The notes beneath the pieces are model-generated. The model was not told the DNA's origin. It made no database searches and worked only from the letters and a program-made list of their open reading frames with translations. Positions 1 to 4,959 of a DNA stretch of 9,193 nt are shown in pieces. The position numbers and the translations under genes were made by a program. Each line of letters opens with the position of its first letter. Positions within the stretch are counted from its first letter, which is position 1. Source of the DNA: an uncultured Kiritimatiellota bacterium (lineage in GTDB: Bacteria; Verrucomicrobiota; Kiritimatiellia; RFP12; UBA1067); contig CAKURH010000119.1 of NCBI GenBank assembly GCA_934675625.1, positions 1-9,193 of the forward strand, written 5' to 3'.

Positions 1-20
1 GACGAACTCGACCAGGGATC

Positions 21-194
21 GCCAACGCGGCGCGCTTCGGGGCCGCAGCGGGGCGGACCGCCTGCCGGACGAGGCGAATTGGTCAGGACTGCGGCCTGCG
101 GCTGACCTCGCGGTCGCCGCACGGCCGTCAGGACGCCCAAGTCGCCCGCCCGGAGGCGGGAGCACCGTTGCCCCGAAGCGCGCCGCACGTCGGC
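21..194. repeat. GC-rich foldback element with 17-bp perfect inverted repeat, downstream of comEC
   Basis: The arm at 27-43 (GCGGCGCGCTTCGGGGC) is the exact reverse complement of 170-186. Pairing continues outward imperfectly: 21-23 and 25-26 pair with 192-194 and 189-190, with a mismatch and a two-base bulge. Inside the arms are smaller hairpins: GGTCAG 81-86 with CTGACC 102-107, GCGG 110-113 with CCGC 117-120, and CCCGCC 145-150 with GGCGGG 155-160 around a four-base loop. I see no convincing coding frame in 1-286. The layout of a closing stem with nested hairpins could be a structured RNA, a miniature non-autonomous element, or a dispersed intergenic repeat. I cannot tell which from one copy, and no clear target-site duplication is visible. 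Confidence 0.5.
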
Positions 195-286
195 AAGCGA
201 CAGGACTCGCGCGACGGGCCAATGATGCGGACGACTTACAGAGAGCGAGCCATTTATTCATGCAGAAGCCCTGCGGCACGCGCCTG

Positions 287-1480
287 TTAACGCCAGACGT
301 CCTTGTGCGCGCGCCGCAGCCTGTGCAGCAGCAAGACAAGCCCCAGCGCGGCGTACCAGGCGAGGCAGACCGAGACGGGCCATTTCGGGACTTCGGCATT
401 CGCTCCCGGCAGACGTGCAACGCCGTCGGAGAGAACGACCATCGCGCGCGTGAACAGCGCCGAAAGTCCGTTGAGGTGCGCCGCCAGCGGCTCCGACACG
501 AAGCTCGCCAAAAGGCCGACCGCGCCGGCGTAGACCGTGACGCCCGCCGCCGGGACGAGCGCGAGGTTCGCGAGAATGCCCCCCGGCGTCACGCGCCCGA
601 ACACGTGCGCGGCGATCGGCACGCCCGCCGCCCAGGCGGCGACGGCCACAGCCAGCGTCTTGCCCACCCCCTCGGGGCGGTCGCGCAGACGGTCGCCGAC
701 GACAAGGATCGCCAGCATGACGGCGAACGACAGCCCACAGCCGACGTCCTCGACCATCGTCGGCCGCACGCCGTAGACGCCAAGAAACGTCAGCGACCAC
801 GCGACGACGCCGTTCGGCCGCCGCCCGAACACCGGCGCAAGACAGGCGAGGCTCGCCATCGCGCCGGCCCGCACGGCGCTCGGCGGAAAGCCGATGAGCG
901 CCAGATACGCCCAAAGGATCGGCATCGTCGCCGCCGCCGCGAACCGTCGCGGCAGCCAGAGGAGACGCAACAGGAAGACAAGCACGCGCGCAATCGCCAT
1001 CACGTGCAGACCCGAAATCGCGAACACGTGAATCGTCCCCGCCCCGATGAACGTCTGCCGACGCGGACGCGGCAGGTTCGCGCGCTCCCCGAGCAGAATC
1101 GCCCGGTTGAGCGAGACGAGCTCGCGGTCGGACGCGATGCCGAGAGAGACGCGACGCATGAAGTCGCGCCGCGTCGCCCGCAGGGCCGGCGGCACGTCCG
1201 TCACCGCCCCGCGCCGCCGCGTCACCTCACACAGCCACGGACTTTCGCGGCAGACGCGCGCACGGTCGCCCGTCACGGCCCAGAAAAGCGTCGCCCCCGC
1301 CAGCGCCAGCGCGGCGAGCGGCCAAACGCGGACGGCCCCGGCATAGCCGAAGATCGCGACCAGCAGCGCGCACGCGGCGACGGCCGGCCAGACCGCCGTC
1401 AGCATCGGCGTCTGCGCGGCGGCGAATTCGCCCGCCGCCAGCGCGGCACAGGCGACGAGCAGCTTGTTGGATGTCGTCAA
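287..1480 (-). CDS. comEC: ComEC/Rec2-family DNA-uptake channel protein, short form (competence domain only)
   Basis: This 397-residue hydrophobic protein resembles the membrane core of ComEC, which carries single-stranded DNA across the inner membrane during natural transformation. The family signature is visible as FAISGLHVMAIA at residues 153-164, followed by GFPPSAVRAGAMAS at 197-210 and FGRVTPGGILANLALVPAAG at 294-313. Two membrane segments lie at about 8-70, and several more follow between 150 and 390. Full ComEC proteins are usually about 700-800 residues, with an OB-fold-like soluble domain near the N terminus and a metallo-beta-lactamase-like domain at the C terminus. Here the soluble insert is only about 75-120 and the C-terminal domain is absent, ending in a basic tail. 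The start is TTG at 1480 with GGAA just upstream; reading back in frame meets TGA with no ATG first, so TTG is the best choice. The gene stands alone in the window, with its own likely promoter. I am sure of the family but less sure that the short form transports DNA. Confidence 0.85.
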   Translation of the reverse strand: MTTSNKLLVACAALAAGEFAAAQTPMLTAVWPAVAACALLVAIFGYAGAVRVWPLAALALAGATLFWAVTGDRARVCRESPWLCEVTRRRGAVTDVPPALRATRRDFMRRVSLGIASDRELVSLNRAILLGERANLPRPRRQTFIGAGTIHVFAISGLHVMAIARVLVFLLRLLWLPRRFAAAATMPILWAYLALIGFPPSAVRAGAMASLACLAPVFGRRPNGVVAWSLTFLGVYGVRPTMVEDVGCGLSFAVMLAILVVGDRLRDRPEGVGKTLAVAVAAWAAGVPIAAHVFGRVTPGGILANLALVPAAGVTVYAGAVGLLASFVSEPLAAHLNGLSALFTRAMVVLSDGVARLPGANAEVPKWPVSVCLAWYAALGLVLLLHRLRRAHKDVWR

Positions 1481-1485
1481 GATTC

Positions 1486-1529
1486 CTTTCCCTTCGATGT
1501 GCGCATATCATAGCATATCGAAGGGAAAG
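1486..1529 (-). promoter_or_regulatory. Inverted repeat enclosing the -10 box and ribosome binding site of comEC
   Basis: Bases 1486-1498 (CTTTCCCTTCGAT) are the exact reverse complement of 1517-1529. One G:T pair (1499/1516) and three more pairs (1500-1502 with 1513-1515) extend this to 17 positions around a 10-base loop. On the minus strand the loop region carries TATGAT at 1512-1507, a good -10 match. No good -35 sits 16-18 bp further up, which would fit an activator-dependent promoter. The downstream arm contains the GGGAAAG segment just before the GGAATC leading to the TTG start of comEC. If transcription starts near 1500, only one arm is in the message and the repeat would act as a DNA operator. 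If a transcript reads through from the antitoxin side, the arms could pair and hide the ribosome binding site. Confidence 0.5.
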
Positions 1530-1533
1530 AAAC

Positions 1534-1572
1534 CTTAATTTTACCTTAAGATTTGCCTTAAGATTTCTTAAG
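1534..1572. promoter_or_regulatory. Four phased CTTAAG-type hexamers upstream of comEC
   Basis: Read on the plus strand, CTTAAT 1534-1539, CTTAAG 1545-1550, CTTAAG 1557-1562 and CTTAAG 1567-1572 start 11, 12 and 10 bp apart, about one helical turn. The two middle copies extend to an identical 11-mer, CCTTAAGATTT, at 1544-1554 and 1556-1566. The array is AT-rich in otherwise GC-rich surroundings and ends 21 bp upstream of the -10 box of comEC. Tandem YTTAAG half-sites with about 11-bp period are the known binding pattern of PmrA/BasR-type (OmpR/PhoB family) response regulators. By analogy this is likely an activator site for the comEC promoter. No regulator gene is in the window, so the binding protein is unknown. 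Confidence 0.5.
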
Positions 1573-1573
1573 G

Positions 1574-1718
1574 TTCCGTCCTGCGGCGGTGCCGCGCACC
1601 TTCGCGCAGAAGGAGGGGAATGTCATCCCGGCTCGCCGTAGACGAGCGTCGCGAGATCCGGCGCGGAACCCAAGTCCGGGACGCGCGAATATGTGAAGCA
1701 AAGGCCCTAACTGGGAAT
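1574..1718. other. Non-coding spacer with repeat-like GC-rich sequence
   Basis: No gene is supported between the decayed toxin and the hexamer array. The stretch has small overlapping hairpins (GCGGC 1583-1587 with GCCGC 1591-1595; GGTGC 1588-1592 with GCACC 1596-1600) and nested GCTCG/CGAGC-type pairs at about 1630-1656. Read on the minus strand, one frame spells SRDARLRRAGMT, a phrase that resembles translations of dispersed intergenic repeats rather than a real protein. No T-run follows the hairpins, so I do not call a terminator. Confidence 0.3.
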
Positions 1719-1835
1719 TCACGAATAATGGCCTCGACAAGACATGATTTCCAATCGCCCCTCCGAAATTCGGAAAACGATCCTGTCCTTATCGTTAATC
1801 CGAACGCTCCACCATCCGGAAAGATTCCCCTTCAG
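1719..1835 (-). pseudogene. YoeB/Txe-type toxin, C-terminal remnant
   Basis: The frame from 1835 to the TGA at 1719-1721 reads LKGNLSGWWSVRIND, then DRIVFRI, and ends MSCRGHYS. This matches the last half of YoeB/Txe toxins, which are ribosome-dependent mRNA endonucleases of the RelE fold; E. coli YoeB has HNLSGFWSRRI, RLVY and a final CRYHY. The residues equivalent to E. coli YoeB Arg65 and His83 are present, but the first half, including the equivalent of Glu46, is missing. The frame runs back without an ATG to a TGA at 1859-1857, so no separate start exists. The remnant begins at the stop codon of the antitoxin gene, in the -1 frame, where the toxin gene would normally begin. The simplest reading is a deletion of about 45-50 codons that joined the antitoxin end to the toxin tail. 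It is too short to be a working nuclease. Confidence 0.8.
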
Positions 1836-2092
1836 GCGTGCTCCACACCGATCAATTCATGCTCCGAGCAATTCACGCCAGCGTCCATGTCTGCCGCGCA
1901 GCGTTCCAGTTCTGCCATGTTTGAACGAGAATAGAACGGATCAGAATGCAACGTGAAAGGTATGCCGTGGTTCATGACCACCTGCGCAAAGAAAATGGAA
2001 ACGGCCGCCGATGTGCTCATGCCCATCGCCTTGAACTGCTTTTCCGCGTCTCGTTTTAACGCATCGTCAATCCGCATGTTTAACTGTGCCAT
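1832..2092 (-). CDS. RelB/DinJ-family antitoxin, without an intact partner
   Basis: This 86-residue protein has the ribbon-helix-helix pattern of RelB/DinJ antitoxins: a beta-strand (AQLNMRIDD, residues 2-10), a helix from about 10 to 22, the turn GMS at 24-26, then a second helix running to NHGIPF at 41-46. The remaining tail, ending EHELIGVEHA, is the part that normally wraps the toxin. Such antitoxins dimerise, repress their own promoter and neutralise a RelE-fold mRNA nuclease. The ATG at 2092 is preceded by GGGAGG at a spacing of about 8 bases. A perfect 10-bp palindrome, GCAAATTTGC, at 2134-2143 lies upstream and could be an operator. The toxin gene directly downstream survives only as a C-terminal fragment. 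The last residues, VEHA, may come from the deletion junction. The family call is firm; whether it still has a role, such as acting on a toxin elsewhere, is open. Confidence 0.88.
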   Translation of the reverse strand: MAQLNMRIDDALKRDAEKQFKAMGMSTSAAVSIFFAQVVMNHGIPFTLHSDPFYSRSNMAELERCAADMDAGVNCSEHELIGVEHA

Positions 2093-2165
2093 TGAGAAAC
2101 CTCCCTGATGCTATCGTTTGCTTGCGTATTGCAGCAAATTTGCGGATGCCCCCGCAAGGGGCTCG

Positions 2166-2188
2166 CTTTCATGGGGTCTTTCATGGGG
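2166..2188. repeat. Tandem 11-bp direct repeat next to the hairpin
   Basis: CTTTCATGGGG occurs at 2166-2176 and again at 2178-2188, separated by one base. The second copy runs into the left arm of the neighbouring hairpin. The pairing of a short direct repeat with a palindrome suggests a composite intergenic repeat unit rather than a simple terminator. Confidence 0.6.
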
Positions 2189-2218
2189 ACAGGCCCCACC
2201 GAACGGGGGCCTGTCCCC
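2185..2218 (-). terminator. Perfect 13-bp hairpin 8 nt after the stop of the last hydrolase gene
   Basis: GGGGACAGGCCCC at 2185-2197 pairs without mismatch with 2206-2218 around the 8-base loop ACCGAACG. The flanking CAT and ATG (2182-2184, 2220-2222) also pair across a single bulged C. The hairpin follows the stop codon of the GH39-like gene at a spacing of 8 bases and sits before the antitoxin gene, so it probably ends or protects the hydrolase mRNA. No T-run follows on the minus strand, so it is not a textbook intrinsic terminator. It could equally be a REP-like mobile palindrome; its perfect arms and the attached tandem repeat favour that view. Confidence 0.6.
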
Positions 2219-2226
2219 CATGTGTC

Positions 2227-4959
2227 TCAAGGCTTCATCCATTCGGGACCAATCTCACGCCCAACGAGGCAATACTTGTCATCGGGGAACCACAGCACGC
2301 CCGTACCGCCGACGACGGTATAGGACGAATAGAACGAATTGCACGAACGCCGGGATGAAAAGAGCTTCGGCGCGGCAAACTCGACCGGTTGCTCGGCTTT
2401 CGGATTGAATCGCCCGGCAATCAGATAGAGCGGGCCGCGGTTCTGGTAGGCCGTCTCTCGCGTAAAGTCAAACGTGTTATGGACCAGGCAAAAGTAAAGT
2501 CCGCTTGCGGCCTCGCATCCCTTCCAGTCGTAAATGGGGCACGGGCTTGTCGGATGGCGGTACGGCTGTCCGCCGTCCCGGTCAAGAAGCGCCTTCGGAC
2601 CGCTCCACGAACGACCGCCGTCCCGGCTCTGGCTCCAGACCGGATAGCCGATCGACGAGCGCATGACCGCGAAGAGGCGACCGTCCGGCAACTTGACGAT
2701 GGAGGCCTCTTCCACGGTCGGCGGCTCAACCCATCCGTCAGAGGGTCGGGTCCAACGTGGCTTGAAATACGGAACGCCAGGAATCGGCTCGACGCGATCC
2801 GCCGTGAGCGAATCGCGATTCGTGCAGAAAGCCGTGATTCGGATCTCCGCCACGCCCGGGTCGTCGTCAATGTTCTCGAACTGCCAGAACTCTATCCGTC
2901 CGCGCGTCTCCGTCTCATACGGCGCGCGCCCGTACCGGGAACTCGCGACGAAGAACTTGCCGTTCTCGCCAAGCCGAAGCGGACGCTGCCAGTTGCACCA
3001 GCTTGGCAACCCCTCCGGACTCGTCGCATCGGCGTCGCGTGCGCTCATCGGCACCTTTGCCGGCGTGGACCAGGTCTCGCCGGCATCATCCGAATAGCTC
3101 CCGAACATCAATCCCCTGTGGGGTCCGTAGTCCCTTGAGACCTGCTGGTTCCAAAGACAATACAGCCTCCCCGAACGGGCAAGCATCGGCTGTTGCCACC
3201 CCGCATGCAACACAGGACGGGCGCGGCACTCGGAACCGGCAAGGATGACAGGCTCCGTCCAAACCTTGCCGCCGTCAGCCGACTTCGAGAAGGCCACATG
3301 CTGATCGGATGCGCCTTCCCAGGAGGCCTGTGTCCAAAACGCATACAGAAGCCCCCTTTTCTCGTCCGCAATCACCTGGAAGTGATCGTTGTAGCTGTCG
3401 CCCCTTTTGCGGACATCCAGCCTCACGCTCTTGTCGAACCGCTCACGGTCGTGAGGCTGGCGCGGGACATAGACGACATAGTCGGCACGGTTCGAGAGAA
3501 TTCCGTCGGGAATCCGCCTCCTTCCGGGCGAAGGCTCCGGGACCTCGAACTCGACCGTCGCGAACGACTGCGGCTCAAGCCACAGCTGAACCGAACCATC
3601 GGCAGCCTCTTCCGGCGTCGTTTCCGTGTAGACCGTCGAGAAATCCGTCACGTGTGCCCGCGCCCCGACTATCCGCGACCCGTCGGCCAGCCGGAATGAA
3701 ACGGCCTTGGGCACGCAGACGTTGTCGTCTTCGTTGAAGCGGGCGATGTAGACCATCACTTGAGATCCGTCTTTCCCGACCGTGACGTGGAGATCCGACG
3801 CGGCGCCCGTGCAGTCTGTCGCGACGCGAACCGGGTGCCGGCACAGGCGGCTCCACGCATAGAACGGATAATAGCCCTTCTTTGTCCGAAACAGCTGCCA
3901 GTCAAAGAGGGCGTTCATCTGGTAGCCCGGACGCGCATCGTAGAAATGCGCCTCCTCCACGGGCGCGTCCTGCAGGACGGACAGCGTCGCGGCAATGTAG
4001 GCCGCGCCCTTCACGCAGAGGTCGCCGGCATTGACGCGCAGCGTGTAGGGCCACTCTTCGCTCCAGCCGCGAACGTAGTTCCATTCGGTCAAGTGGCTCT
4101 CCGTCTTCAGGAAGCCGCGCCGGTCAAGGGCCGCACGCATCCGAACGGCATGTGCGCCGACGCTCTTCGGGTCCTTGTCGTACCCGTGCCAGGAAAAGAA
4201 ATCCAGGGGGACTTGACGCGCCTTCACGTAGTCGAGGAAACGTCCCGCCCACTCTTCGTTCCAAGCAACGGCCGGACCACCGATCATCAGAGACGGAAAG
4301 CACGCTTTCAGGTGTCGGGCCGCCGTCTCGTAAAGGGCGAAGAACGCCTCGTCTGTCCCGCCCCAGCACGTCGGGTTCTTCGGATCGTTGTTGTCCGGCT
4401 CGTTCCAGATCTCCCAATGCCGGATGTTCCACTGAAACCCGTTCGCCCAGCCCTCGTTGTAGTGCCGGATGATGTGCTCGCAAATACGCGCCCATTTCCC
4501 GTAGTCCTTGGGCGGATACGCGAAATACTGCTTGATGCCATGCTCGATCGATTGTCCGAGACGGTAGTAGACCGCGCCGCCGGACTCGCGGATGTCGCCC
4601 AGGTACTTGTCCGTCCAGGCGAAGTCGTAGGAGGCGGCATCCGTCTCGTCCTTGTCGAAGTCGGGAAAGACGTTCGAGATGTCCACCGTGTGCCGTCCTC
4701 CGTATTCGTTGCTGTAAGCGGAGTCATGCGTGCGTACGCTCGGGATTTCGGCCGCCTTGAACGCGGGGAAGTTCCCCTTGCACTGGTCGGCCCGCGCCTT
4801 GACGGGGCCGTTGTTCACGCCATGGATGCGCTTGATCAGTCCCTGCTCGCGCATCGGGTCAATCGTCACCAAGGCCCGTTCGGACGCCAGCGAAACAAGG
4901 CCGCCGCCTAATGACAGGAAGACCGCGAGCCTCCCGACCGACTTATTCACCTTGTTCAT
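2227..4959 (-). CDS. Secreted GH39-like glycoside hydrolase fused to a BNR/sialidase-like propeller
   Basis: This protein has 910 residues. Residues 1 to about 27 form a signal peptide (basic start, then LAVFLSLGGGLVSLA). Residues about 28-380 look like a clan GH-A barrel near family GH39: HWEIWNEPDN at 181-190 gives a likely acid/base Glu187, and LTEWNY at 290-295 a likely nucleophile Glu292. KGYYPFYAWSRL at 361-372 is typical of the barrel end. GH39 includes beta-xylosidases and alpha-L-iduronidases; the substrate here cannot be read. Residues about 385-475 form a beta-rich linker domain. Residues about 515-900 are a BNR propeller with Asp-boxes at 560-567 (SADGGKVW), 623-630 (SDDAGETW) and 778-785 (SRDGGRSW), plus the conserved stretches NDHFQV and VEEASIVKLPDGRLFAVMRSSIG. 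This propeller group is distinct from that in the preceding gene. The ATG overlaps that gene by 17 bp and has a near-perfect Shine-Dalgarno. Whether the propeller is a catalytic sialidase or a binding module is uncertain. Confidence 0.85.
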   Translation of the reverse strand: MNKVNKSVGRLAVFLSLGGGLVSLASERALVTIDPMREQGLIKRIHGVNNGPVKARADQCKGNFPAFKAAEIPSVRTHDSAYSNEYGGRHTVDISNVFPDFDKDETDAASYDFAWTDKYLGDIRESGGAVYYRLGQSIEHGIKQYFAYPPKDYGKWARICEHIIRHYNEGWANGFQWNIRHWEIWNEPDNNDPKNPTCWGGTDEAFFALYETAARHLKACFPSLMIGGPAVAWNEEWAGRFLDYVKARQVPLDFFSWHGYDKDPKSVGAHAVRMRAALDRRGFLKTESHLTEWNYVRGWSEEWPYTLRVNAGDLCVKGAAYIAATLSVLQDAPVEEAHFYDARPGYQMNALFDWQLFRTKKGYYPFYAWSRLCRHPVRVATDCTGAASDLHVTVGKDGSQVMVYIARFNEDDNVCVPKAVSFRLADGSRIVGARAHVTDFSTVYTETTPEEAADGSVQLWLEPQSFATVEFEVPEPSPGRRRIPDGILSNRADYVVYVPRQPHDRERFDKSVRLDVRKRGDSYNDHFQVIADEKRGLLYAFWTQASWEGASDQHVAFSKSADGGKVWTEPVILAGSECRARPVLHAGWQQPMLARSGRLYCLWNQQVSRDYGPHRGLMFGSYSDDAGETWSTPAKVPMSARDADATSPEGLPSWCNWQRPLRLGENGKFFVASSRYGRAPYETETRGRIEFWQFENIDDDPGVAEIRITAFCTNRDSLTADRVEPIPGVPYFKPRWTRPSDGWVEPPTVEEASIVKLPDGRLFAVMRSSIGYPVWSQSRDGGRSWSGPKALLDRDGGQPYRHPTSPCPIYDWKGCEAASGLYFCLVHNTFDFTRETAYQNRGPLYLIAGRFNPKAEQPVEFAAPKLFSSRRSCNSFYSSYTVVGGTGVLWFPDDKYCLVGREIGPEWMKP

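Noticed and set aside
287..1480. ComEC as a frameshifted fragment of a full-length protein
   Set aside because: No C-terminal metallo-beta-lactamase-like motifs were seen in any frame of 1-286, and in-frame upstream sequence hits a stop, so a natural short form fits better.
260..1513. 417-codon plus-strand open frame, very rich in arginine
   Set aside because: It mirrors the comEC coding frame on the opposite strand, has low-complexity Arg/Asp/Pro composition and no recognisable domain; a by-product of high GC.
1558..1740. 60-codon minus-strand frame downstream of the antitoxin, considered as the missing toxin
   Set aside because: It has no toxin motifs and overlaps the true toxin remnant in another frame; its middle resembles a translated intergenic repeat.
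3760..4911. 383-codon plus-strand open frame
   Set aside because: Antisense shadow of the GH39-like domain, without family motifs.
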